Shown one piece after another: positions 32,514 through 40,136 of a stretch of 64,000 nucleotides of DNA; position 1 is the first letter of the stretch, and each line of letters begins with the position of its first letter. The notes beneath the pieces are model-generated. The model was not told the origin of the DNA and made no database searches. It was given only the letters and a program-made list of their open reading frames with translations. A program made the position numbers and the translations under genes. Source of the stretch: Paractinoplanes ovalisporus (GTDB lineage: Bacteria > Actinomycetota > Actinomycetes > Mycobacteriales > Micromonosporaceae); assembly GCF_016834655.1 (NCBI RefSeq), contig NZ_JAENHP010000008.1, positions 62,001 through 126,000 on the forward strand, read 5' to 3'.

Positions 32514-33084
32514 CCGTTGCCTCCTCGTACGCAGACGTCAGAGCGGCCAGGAGTCCGTCCGGCACCTCAGTGATCCGCTTGCCGTTCGTCAGTCTCGCAC
32601 CGAGCAGCCCCTCCACAACGGCGATGCTGTCCGGCGCCCACTTCCGGAAGACGCTGGGCTGGAACTGCAGCGCCGCCCCGGTCGCGTTGAGAACGACGGT
32701 GACAAGCCCGGCCTTCACGTGGCGGAAGCGCGGAAGGAGCGTCGTGATCTGGTTCTTGCCCCGATAGCTGGCCAAAGCGATCAGCCCCCGCTTTTCCAGA
32801 CCTTCGGCCCAGTGCACCAGGGGCTCGAGCCACGTCCGGACGGCTGCGGGTGCCTCGGCCATGGCGGCACGGGACTCCTGCGATCCCGGTCGCAGCGCCT
32901 TCGCTTCACGAGCACTCGCCTCGGCGGCAGTCAGTTCGGCGAGCCGATTTCCGGGGTCGATGCGCTGCGGCACCAGGACCCTCGAATCGCCGACCTCGTA
33001 CGACGAAATGGTGAGCAGGTCCACCATCACGCGATCGGTCAGCAATTCGAAATAGCCGACGAGCTGAACCAGTTCATCGGGCAC
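32476..33084 (-). CDS. Unknown protein, first gene of the DUF429 / ADP-ribosylglycohydrolase operon
   Basis: 202 residues from a GTG at 33084 (no strong ribosome binding site). It is helical and soluble: VQLVGYFELLTDRVMVDLLTISSYEVGDSRVLVPQRIDPGNRL, then LEPLVHWAEGLEKRGLIALASYRGKNQITTLLPRFRHVKAG and a C-terminal helix. It has no recognisable catalytic motif or Cys pairs, and I do not recognise the family. The start lies right where the adjacent GH12-cellulase remnant breaks off, so the N-terminus may have been altered by the same rearrangement. The 38-bp overlap with the DUF429 gene implies coupled expression. Confidence 0.6.
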   Translation of the reverse strand: MPDELVQLVGYFELLTDRVMVDLLTISSYEVGDSRVLVPQRIDPGNRLAELTAAEASAREAKALRPGSQESRAAMAEAPAAVRTWLEPLVHWAEGLEKRGLIALASYRGKNQITTLLPRFRHVKAGLVTVVLNATGAALQFQPSVFRKWAPDSIAVVEGLLGARLTNGKRITEVPDGLLAALTSAYEEATGADVGGGPGLGG

Positions 33085-33700
33085 CTGATCGAGAACAATG
33101 ACGAGCCGGAAGGCGCGTGCCGTTTGTTGTGCCCCATGGGTCGGCGTCCAGGCAGCAGTTCGACTGCGGGTTGCGTAGGTTGCCGTTGGTTTGCTGCCAT
33201 TGCTGGGCGCCGTTGTTGAGGCAGGTCCACTGCTGCACCGGGGGCTCGAAACCGGCCTGCCCGCTGGTCATGAACCAGGCCGGGTCGATCTGTCCCCGGC
33301 CGACGGCGTCGCTGGTGAACGCCTTCACGCTGAAGTTGGCCATGGTGTTGGCGGGCGTCGTCCGGACGTACGAGATGACGTTCCACCCGATGTTGCCGAT
33401 CCAGACGTCCCAGGTGCCGCCCTCGAGGTTCACCGGGCCCACGCGGGAGCCGATCGGCTGCGGGCGGCCGCGGTGGTTGGTCCAGATCATGAGTTCGGCG
33501 CCGTAGTTCTGGCCGGGCGGGTTGGCCGGCGCGTCGAACCACAGGTCGAAGGCCGCGTCCCACTCCCCCGAATCCGCAGTCGTGATGGTGAACGTCGCGC
33601 GAGGATCACCGAGGTCCCGTACGCGCACCGGCAGCCCGCTGGCAACCCGCAGGCCGACCAGAAATGTACGCATCGTCGCAGCGTGTAATACCACGTACAT
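33074..33700 (-). pseudogene. GH12 endoglucanase remnant with truncated CBM13/ricin-type tail
   Basis: The minus strand preserves the C-terminal two thirds of a GH12 catalytic domain: LPVRVRDLGD, WDAAFDLWFD, the nucleophile Glu in AELMIWTNHRG, GTWDVWIGNIGWNVISYV and the acid/base Glu in GQAGFEP. It then runs directly into a ricin-type repeat (QQWTCLNNGAQQWQQ, then SNCCLDADPWGTTNGT) that stops before its W-x-C-x-G end. The first 80 or so residues, including any signal peptide, are missing (the frame begins MYVVLHAATMRTF), and the CBM is cut short where the unknown 202-residue gene starts. I read this as a broken secreted cellulase gene. A short product could still be made, but not a secreted one. 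Confidence 0.7.
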
Positions 33701-33725
33701 TGATGGCTATCATTTTCGAAACATC

Positions 33726-33739
33726 TGGGCACGCTCTCA
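33726..33739. promoter_or_regulatory. CebR-like operator candidate upstream of the BNR-repeat glycosidase
   Basis: TGGGCACGCTCTCA differs at three positions from TGGGAGCGCTCCCA, the inverted repeat bound by the cellobiose-responsive CebR family in streptomycetes. It lies 23 bp before the start of the secreted glycosidase gene, in an AT-rich promoter segment, and beside a cellulase remnant. Confidence 0.35.
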
Positions 33740-33761
33740 GAACGGCGGTGGCCATCCCCTC

Positions 33762-35231
33762 ATGAAAGCTGTCCTCCTCGCTCTGGTCATGGTGGCGCTG
33801 CTCGCCACGCCGGCCGCCGCAGCCACGGGTCAGCCGGTGGGCGCCGACACCGCGATGTATCCGCGGGCCGTCCGGCTGGCCGACGGCCGCACGCTGATCT
33901 CGGTCACCCAGTTCCCGGCCGGCGGCCCGGTCGGCGCCATCTACGACGGCTACCAGCGGGTCGGCACGGTCGCCGACCCCGAGGCCCGCGCCGGGCTCTG
34001 CTGCGCGACGCTCTTCCAGTTGCCCCGCCCGATCGGCGCCCTGCCCACGGGCACGCTGCTGTGGGCGGGCAGCGTCGGTCAGGACGGCGGCGCGGCCCGG
34101 CGCATGTCGGTGCGGCTCTGGGCCAGCAACGACGCCGGGCGCAACTGGCGGTTCCTGGCCACGATCGCGCGTTCGGACAACGCCGGTGGGCTGTGGGAGC
34201 CCGAGTTCGCCGTCGACGCGTACGGGCGTCTGGTCGTGCTCTTCGCCGACGAGAGTCAACCGGGCCGCAGCCAGGTGCTCGTGCAGTCGATCTCGAACGA
34301 CGGGCTGAGCTGGTCGGCGCGGACGCCGGTGGTCACCGGGCCGCAGGCGGGACACCGGCCGGGCATGCCCGCGGTGCGCCGCCTGCCCGACGGGCGCTAC
34401 CTGCTCGCGTACGAGGTCTGCGGTTTCGGCGGCCAGTACGACTGTGCCGTGCGTTCGCGCTGGTCCAACGACGGGGTGAGCTGGGGCGACCCGGCGCGGC
34501 TGGACCCGCTCGTGCAGACCGCGGACGGGCGCTACCTGACCGCGACGCCGACGCTCGCGCTGGCCGCGGCCGGGCGGGTGCTGCTGATCGGGCAGCGGGT
34601 GCGCAACGCCGACGGGAGCGACGCGGCGGTCAACGGGCGGGCGATGTTCTCGGGAACCGGGTCAGGGCCGTGGACGGTCGTGCCCACGCCGGTCGCGGTG
34701 CCCGGGGCGCGGGCCGGCGTGTGCCCCAACTACAGCCCGGCCCTGGCGCCGAGCGTCGACGGCAACGCGGTGCTGCAGGTGACCACCGACGACGGCGGGG
34801 CGGGCTGCCGGGCGTACGCGGGGGAAGCTCTTCTGCCTCCGACGGCTGAACGCACCGGTCGCTTCAGCGCGATCGGCGGGACCTGCGTCGACGTGGCGGG
34901 CGGCGGCGGATTCAACGGCGCGGCGGTGCAGCTGTGGTCGTGCAACAACGCGCCGGTGCAGCAATGGACGCTGCGGACCGACGGCTCGATCGGTGCGATG
35001 GGCCGCTGCCTCGACGTGCCGAACGCTGCCACCGCGGGCGGCACGAAGATCCAGATCTGGGACTGCAACGGCTCGCCGGCCCAGCAGTGGCTGCGCCGGG
35101 GCGACGGCTCGCTGATCAACCCGAACTCGGGGCGGTGCCTCGACTCGCCCGGTGGGGCGACCGCCAACGGGACGCGGTTGCAGCTCTGGGACTGCAACGG
35201 ACTTCCGCCCCAGAATTTCCCGTACGTCTGA
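33762..35231 (+). CDS. Secreted BNR/Asp-box glycoside hydrolase with C-terminal ricin-type CBM13
   Basis: 489 residues from the ATG at 33762. Signal peptide: KAVLLALVMVALLATPAAAA. Residues about 25-355 are a six-bladed sialidase-type propeller with Asp boxes: SNDAGRNWRF, SNDGLSWSA and SNDGVSWGD. Conserved features include AGLCCATLFQLP near the start and FGGQYDCAVRSR. A ricin B lectin domain (about 360-489) has three QxW-type repeats (GRCLDVPNAATAGGT, QIWDCNGSPAQQW, LWDCNGLPPQNF), so the protein binds polysaccharide. Propellers of this kind in actinobacteria include exo-arabinanases (GH93) and exo-sialidases (GH33); the CCATL start and absence of an RIP-type motif near the N-terminus favour GH93, but this is uncertain. 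Confidence 0.75.
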   Translation: MKAVLLALVMVALLATPAAAATGQPVGADTAMYPRAVRLADGRTLISVTQFPAGGPVGAIYDGYQRVGTVADPEARAGLCCATLFQLPRPIGALPTGTLLWAGSVGQDGGAARRMSVRLWASNDAGRNWRFLATIARSDNAGGLWEPEFAVDAYGRLVVLFADESQPGRSQVLVQSISNDGLSWSARTPVVTGPQAGHRPGMPAVRRLPDGRYLLAYEVCGFGGQYDCAVRSRWSNDGVSWGDPARLDPLVQTADGRYLTATPTLALAAAGRVLLIGQRVRNADGSDAAVNGRAMFSGTGSGPWTVVPTPVAVPGARAGVCPNYSPALAPSVDGNAVLQVTTDDGGAGCRAYAGEALLPPTAERTGRFSAIGGTCVDVAGGGGFNGAAVQLWSCNNAPVQQWTLRTDGSIGAMGRCLDVPNAATAGGTKIQIWDCNGSPAQQWLRRGDGSLINPNSGRCLDSPGGATANGTRLQLWDCNGLPPQNFPYV

Positions 35232-35278
35232 GTCGCCATCTCCTCACCTCGGCTCCCCACCGGCCGATAGGGGCCGTC

Positions 35279-36727
35279 ATGGGGAAGTACGCCGGCGTGT
35301 CCGGGCTGATCGCGGCCATCGCGGCCCTCTGGTTCGGGATCGGCCTGACCCAGCCGGCCGGGCCGTCGATCCTGCACTGGCTGCCGACCCTCGCGGCCGG
35401 CGCGGTGCTCGCGGGGGCGCTGTGGCGGACCTCGCGCACCAAGAGCCTCGCCCAGCCCGCCCGTGACTTCTGGCGCCGTCTGTCGTACGCCGCGGTCGCC
35501 GCCACCGTCGGGCTCGCGAGCCAGGGGTACGACGTGTGGCAGCACCCCGATGTCGGCGGCAGCCACACCCCACCCGTGATGATCGCCGGCGCCGGCGTGG
35601 CCCAGCTGTTCATCGTGTACGCCCTGCTCCGGCTCCCGATCGGCGACCAGCGCCCCGGCGCCCGGCTGCGGCTGCTGCTCGACGCGGGCACGGTCATGCT
35701 GGCCGCGGCCGCCTTCCTCTGGCACTTCCAGATGCGTCACCTGCCCGACCCGATCGCCTCGCTGATCCTCACCGTCACCGGCATGATCGCGGTGTTCTCG
35801 GTGATGAAGGTCGTGCTCTCCGGTCAGCGGTTTGTCGACGGCACCTCGCTGCGGCTGCTCGCCGCGGCCGTGTTCGTCGGCACGCTGGCCCCCATCGCCC
35901 AGCCGCTGATCGAGAACCCGCACCTGCTCACCTCGGTGGTGGGCAATCCGACCTGCTTCTTCGTGGCCGTGCTGGCCGCCCGCAAGCAGGTCACGGCGAA
36001 ACACGTCTACCAGGCCCGTCCCGACCGCCCGTTCAGCCTCGCCCCGTACGCCGCGGTGATCGCCGTCCAGGCCCTGCTGGTCGCCGTGGCCGCCAACGGC
36101 ACCTTCGACGACGATCTCGCCCTGGTGGTGGCGTCGGCGCTGGTCACCGCCCTGGTCGCGGTCCGCCAGCTGACCGCCCTGATCGACAACGGCCGGCTGG
36201 TACGCCGCCTCGACCACAGCGCCACCCACGACGCGCTGACCGGCCTGCCCAACCGGGCCCTGTTCCAGCGGCGCCTGGGCGACCTGCACGACGGCCCGGT
36301 GGCGGTGGCGCTGCTCGACCTCGACGGCTTCAAACAGATCAACGACACCCTGGGCCACGACGCCGGCGACCAGTTGCTCATCGAGGTCGGCCGCCGCCTG
36401 GCCGCGGCCGCCCGCGACGGCGACACGGTGGCCCGCCTGGGCGGCGACGAGTTCGTGATCGTCCTGCCCGGCTCATCGGCCGCCGACGCCGACGAGGTGG
36501 TGCGCCGCATGATGGCCGCGCTGGCCGAGCCGATCGAGGTGGACGGCCGCACCCTGCCGATCGGCACGAGCTTCGGCGTCACCACCGGCCACGGCACGGA
36601 CGCGGGCGAGCTGCTGCGCCAGGCCGACATCGCCATGTACGCGGCCAAGGACCACCCCGGCAGCGAGATCGTCCACTACGAGACCGGCATGGCCGAGCTC
36701 CGCCCGCTCACCGGCTTGAAGGCCTGA
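35279..36727 (+). CDS. Membrane-bound diguanylate cyclase (GGDEF)
   Basis: 482 residues from the ATG at 35279 (AGGGGCC upstream). About eight N-terminal membrane helices fill residues 1-300 (SGLIAAIAALWFGIGL, WLPTLAAGAVLAGAL, LAAAVFVGTLAPIAQPL and others). The C-terminal GGDEF domain starts at HDALTGLPNRALFQRRL. The active site GGDEF is intact at 388-392 in RLGGDEFVIVLPG, and the allosteric I-site RxxD is present (RDGD, five residues before GGDEF), so product inhibition by c-di-GMP is expected. It makes c-di-GMP in response to a membrane signal. The MHYT protein lies far upstream; no effector gene is adjacent. Confidence 0.93.
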   Translation: MGKYAGVSGLIAAIAALWFGIGLTQPAGPSILHWLPTLAAGAVLAGALWRTSRTKSLAQPARDFWRRLSYAAVAATVGLASQGYDVWQHPDVGGSHTPPVMIAGAGVAQLFIVYALLRLPIGDQRPGARLRLLLDAGTVMLAAAAFLWHFQMRHLPDPIASLILTVTGMIAVFSVMKVVLSGQRFVDGTSLRLLAAAVFVGTLAPIAQPLIENPHLLTSVVGNPTCFFVAVLAARKQVTAKHVYQARPDRPFSLAPYAAVIAVQALLVAVAANGTFDDDLALVVASALVTALVAVRQLTALIDNGRLVRRLDHSATHDALTGLPNRALFQRRLGDLHDGPVAVALLDLDGFKQINDTLGHDAGDQLLIEVGRRLAAAARDGDTVARLGGDEFVIVLPGSSAADADEVVRRMMAALAEPIEVDGRTLPIGTSFGVTTGHGTDAGELLRQADIAMYAAKDHPGSEIVHYETGMAELRPLTGLKA

Positions 36728-36856
36728 ACCCCATCCTTCCGGCGGCCGGGTACACCGGCCCATCGGCCAATTGATCATGAACGGACGGGCGGCTTCGCGG
36801 TCGCCCGGCAATCCGTAGCGTCGCCGGCGGAACACCTCATTCCGTTGTGGAGACCG

Positions 36857-38641
36857 ATGACGGCCAAGCCCACCGACTGGACCATCCTTCAGCCGTACGA
36901 ACCCATCGGCTCGCTGCGGCAGCACAAGCTGACCACCGTTGTCTCGTTCGATTGCAGCCGCTGCCGTGGGCCGAAGCGCTCGAAGCTGGTGACCACCGTC
37001 GACGACGACTGGTCCCGGCTGTTGTGCAACGGCTGCTACGGCGAGATGTCGGCGATGGACGACGAGCCGGGCCGGCTCCCGCGCCCGGGCGAGCCGATCG
37101 ACCCCGGCCTCCACCTCCACGCCCTGGCCCGGGTGGTGCGTGCCGCCACCGAAGCCGAAGAGCTCAGCGACGAGGAGTCTCGGGCTCTGGCGGCACTGCC
37201 CATCGAGTGGCTGGCCGTGGTGCAGCTCTATGCCGAGATGATGGTCTGGGGCGAGCTTCTGATCGAGACCGTGATGGGTCGCGAGACGCTGGATCTCGAG
37301 CTCCTCAGCGACGAACTGGGCGACAACTCGCAGGAGTCCAGGGATGCCTGGACCGCCCGGCATGATCAGCTCGCCGAGAGGTTCAGCTTCCCGGGAGAGA
37401 TTCCGGATGAGGTACGTAGGTTTCTCGATCTCGATGACGCCCAGTTCGTGCAGCTGCTGGTCTCGAACCGTGGCGACCTTCCCGTGCACCATCCGGCTCT
37501 GGTCGAACGATGGGCCGGACTGGCCGTCCAGGCGACGAAGACGTTGAAGGACCGGCGGGACCGCGCGTACCACGCCGCGCTCGGGAACCCGGCCGACAGC
37601 CCGGGAGGTATCCAGCGGATCCGGTTGCTCCGCCGGACGATTCGCGACCACGCGTTCGCCTGCGCCCAGGGCCTCCGGGCGGAGTTCGCCCTCACCGAGC
37701 TACGCGCCGGCATGCGAGCCGACCAGGATCTCGTGGGGCCGGACGACGAGCGCGAGCAGGCGTGGTGGCTCGGCCAGCGCCGACGGAAATGGCGAGCGGT
37801 TCTCTACCAGCTGCATGTCGACGGCGGGTGGTGTCCGCTGCCGGACGGGCCGATGCCGGGACGTGTCAGGGAGCGCGGCCTGCTGGTCCAGTTTCCCGAT
37901 TCGGCCGCGCAGACGGTGACCCTGCGCCGGCGTGGCGGCGAGTGGGAACTCAGCGGCATCCGCTGGCCCCGCACGATCCGGGCCGGGGTGCTCGTCACGT
38001 TCGTGTGGGCCCGGGGCAGCGCGGTCGTGGAGGCGAGCACCACGCCTCTCGACCAGCCCGTGAGCATCGACGACACGGTCTATTGGGACGAGTACGACCC
38101 GTTGGTGGTCACCCGGGAACGGGTGCCGGGCGCCGACCAGAACAGCGAGATCCCCGACCTCACCCCGGGCAGCTGGATCATGCGTACGGTCCGGAAACTG
38201 GGTCATCTCAGCCCCGATGGAAGCGCCGTGCTGCCCGAGAGCGCGCTGCTCGCCAACTGCCGCAGGCTCGGCATGCCGGCCCGGTTGGAGGACGCGGTCG
38301 TCGCGACGGTGCCGAAGCTGGGCTCGCTCGATCTGGTCGAGGGCAGCGTCGACCCGGCGGGCCGTCCGGCCTATCCGGCGCGGGCCGGGCAGCGGCGGCT
38401 GCGGCTGGTGCGGTTCGCGCCTCAGGTCCGCGAGGCCGGCCCGGCCGGTACGGGCCACGGTCCGCACCACCCGCGTGGCGGGCACCTGGTCGCCGGGTTC
38501 CTGCGGAGGCTGCCGGACGGTGCGCAGGCCTCGGACGAGCAGGTCGCGCTGCATCGCGACTCCGCGTACGACGCCGGCGTCGTCTACCACCCGATGCCCC
38601 CGACCCACACGTTCGTACGCGAGCATCGGCGCCAGGGCTGA
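36857..38641 (+). CDS. Large protein of unknown function with N-terminal Cys4 zinc ribbon
   Basis: 594 residues from the ATG at 36857. An N-terminal CSRC...CNGC pair (about residues 35-65) is a probable zinc ribbon. A helical middle follows (VVQLYAEMMVWGELLIETVMG, RRRKWRAVLYQLHVDGGWC), then a beta-rich part (VTLRRRGGEWELSGIRWP, VYWDEYDPLVVTRE). The C-terminal block HPRGGHLVAGFLRRLPDGAQASDEQ resembles a short motif (VRPHFRRLP-x-G-x-x-PS) found at the ends of other actinobacterial hypotheticals. I cannot name the family. It is not secreted and has no membrane segment. It converges on the MFS gene with 3 bp between the stops, and its codon use looks like that of its neighbours. Confidence 0.7.
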   Translation: MTAKPTDWTILQPYEPIGSLRQHKLTTVVSFDCSRCRGPKRSKLVTTVDDDWSRLLCNGCYGEMSAMDDEPGRLPRPGEPIDPGLHLHALARVVRAATEAEELSDEESRALAALPIEWLAVVQLYAEMMVWGELLIETVMGRETLDLELLSDELGDNSQESRDAWTARHDQLAERFSFPGEIPDEVRRFLDLDDAQFVQLLVSNRGDLPVHHPALVERWAGLAVQATKTLKDRRDRAYHAALGNPADSPGGIQRIRLLRRTIRDHAFACAQGLRAEFALTELRAGMRADQDLVGPDDEREQAWWLGQRRRKWRAVLYQLHVDGGWCPLPDGPMPGRVRERGLLVQFPDSAAQTVTLRRRGGEWELSGIRWPRTIRAGVLVTFVWARGSAVVEASTTPLDQPVSIDDTVYWDEYDPLVVTRERVPGADQNSEIPDLTPGSWIMRTVRKLGHLSPDGSAVLPESALLANCRRLGMPARLEDAVVATVPKLGSLDLVEGSVDPAGRPAYPARAGQRRLRLVRFAPQVREAGPAGTGHGPHHPRGGHLVAGFLRRLPDGAQASDEQVALHRDSAYDAGVVYHPMPPTHTFVREHRRQG

Positions 38642-38644
38642 GGC

Positions 38645-39934
38645 TCAGTCGTTCCGCCCGTCTCTGCGCGCCCGGCCCAGCGCGGCCGCCGCGGCCAGCG
38701 CCACCACGGCCGCCGCGCCCCAGGCCAACAGGTCGGTCGTCGCGGCGGCCAGCAGCAGCAACGCGGCCGTTCCGATCGCCGTGCCGAGCTGGGCGGCGGT
38801 GTTCGCGAGACCGGCCGCCGTCGCGCGCGGGCCCTCGGGCACGTCGGTGGCCAGCGAGGTGGCCGCGACCGAGGCCAGCCCCAGGCCGAGACCGGTGACC
38901 GCCATCCCCGCGCCGAGCAGGACCGGCGCGCTCGGGTCGAGCAACGGGGCGGCCACCCCGACGGCGATCACCGCGAGCCCGGCCGCGGCGACGCGCTCGG
39001 TGGGGCGCCGCACGATGAGCCGTGCGGCCAGGGCCGAACCGGGGATGACGGCCAGGCTCAGCGGCAGCAGGGTGGCGGCCGCTTCCAGGGGCGTACGGCT
39101 CAGGGTGGTCTGCAGATAGAGCGTGATGAGCGTGGCGACACCGCTGGTGGTCGCGGTGTTGAAGAACGAGCCGCCGGCCCCGCGGCGCACGGTGGGCCGG
39201 CGCACCAGGTCGGGCGGAAGCATCGGGGCCGGTGAACGCCGGTCGGCGACCACGAACAGAACCCCGGCGACGATGGCCGCCACACCCAGGACGAGCAGCC
39301 CGGCGGTGGCACCGACGACCGCGAGCATGACGGCCGCGGTCAGCAGCAGGGCTCCGGCCAGGTTGAGCGCGGGACGCTCGGTGGCCGGTGAACCGGCGGG
39401 AATGAGGGTCACCACGGCCACGGCCAGCAGGGCGGAGACGGCCAGCAGACCCCAGAAGATCAGTCGCCAGCTGCCGGCGGCCGACACGAACCCGCCGACC
39501 ACGAAGCCGGACGCTCCGGCCGCCGCGCCCGCGGCGCTCCAGGCGGCCACCGCGCGGGCCCGCTGCCGCTCGTCCCGGGCGATCGTGGTCAGCAGCCGCA
39601 GCGCGGACGGCACCGCCACGGCCGCGGCCGCGCCCTGCACGCATCGGCCCGCGGTCAGCATCGGCACCGAACTGGCGGCGGCGGTGAGCACCGAACCGCC
39701 GGCGAACGTGACCAGGCTGCCGAGGATGCACCGCCGATGCCCGAAGCGGTCGCCCAGCCGGGCCCCGAACATCAGCAGGCCGCCGAAGAACATCGCGTAG
39801 CCGGTGGCCACGATCGCGCTGTCCTCCGGAGCCGCGCCGACGTCGTTCAGCATCGCCGGCAACGTCGTGACGACCACGGTCACGCCCATCACGTCGACGA
39901 ACTGGATCAGGCACAACGCCGCGACAGCCCACAC
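38645..39934 (-). CDS. MFS transporter, DHA2-type drug exporter
   Basis: 429 residues from a GTG at 39934. It has twelve or more hydrophobic segments, with the first reading VAALCLIQFVDVMGVTVVVTTLPAML as in DHA2 exporters. Motif A is present as GARLGDRFGHRR (loop 2-3) and motif C-like glycines in SAAGAAAGASGFVVGGFV. It probably exports drugs or secondary metabolites by proton antiport. About 430 residues is short for 14-TM DHA2 members (usually 470-520), so a 12-TM form is possible. It has no adjacent regulator. Its promoter region overlaps the AT-rich region in front of the glucanase gene. Confidence 0.87.
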   Translation of the reverse strand: MWAVAALCLIQFVDVMGVTVVVTTLPAMLNDVGAAPEDSAIVATGYAMFFGGLLMFGARLGDRFGHRRCILGSLVTFAGGSVLTAAASSVPMLTAGRCVQGAAAAVAVPSALRLLTTIARDERQRARAVAAWSAAGAAAGASGFVVGGFVSAAGSWRLIFWGLLAVSALLAVAVVTLIPAGSPATERPALNLAGALLLTAAVMLAVVGATAGLLVLGVAAIVAGVLFVVADRRSPAPMLPPDLVRRPTVRRGAGGSFFNTATTSGVATLITLYLQTTLSRTPLEAAATLLPLSLAVIPGSALAARLIVRRPTERVAAAGLAVIAVGVAAPLLDPSAPVLLGAGMAVTGLGLGLASVAATSLATDVPEGPRATAAGLANTAAQLGTAIGTAALLLLAAATTDLLAWGAAAVVALAAAAALGRARRDGRND

Positions 39935-40030
39935 GTCCTATCTGGTACCCCGCGCCCAGCGAAATCTCGCGACATCAGCCGTTGACTTATCAGTGATGTA
40001 TCTGAAACCTTGAATCCCTGCCTACGAAAA

Positions 40031-40046
40031 AACTTGGCAACAAGTT
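40031..40046. promoter_or_regulatory. Inverted repeat upstream of the GH87-like glucanase gene
   Basis: AACTTG at 40031-40036 pairs with CAAGTT at 40041-40046 around GCAA, in the AT-rich stretch (about 39960-40065) that precedes the secreted glucanase and MFS genes. The size suits an operator; a TTGACT at 39983 could be a -35 element. Confidence 0.35.
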
Positions 40047-40136
40047 GAAAATTTGTGGCAGACGTCCCCCGTCCCCGGAGTGGTCGCCGAGACCCCGAAC
40101 CTCGGCGGCCCGCTCGCGCATACCTAAGAGGGCTTC

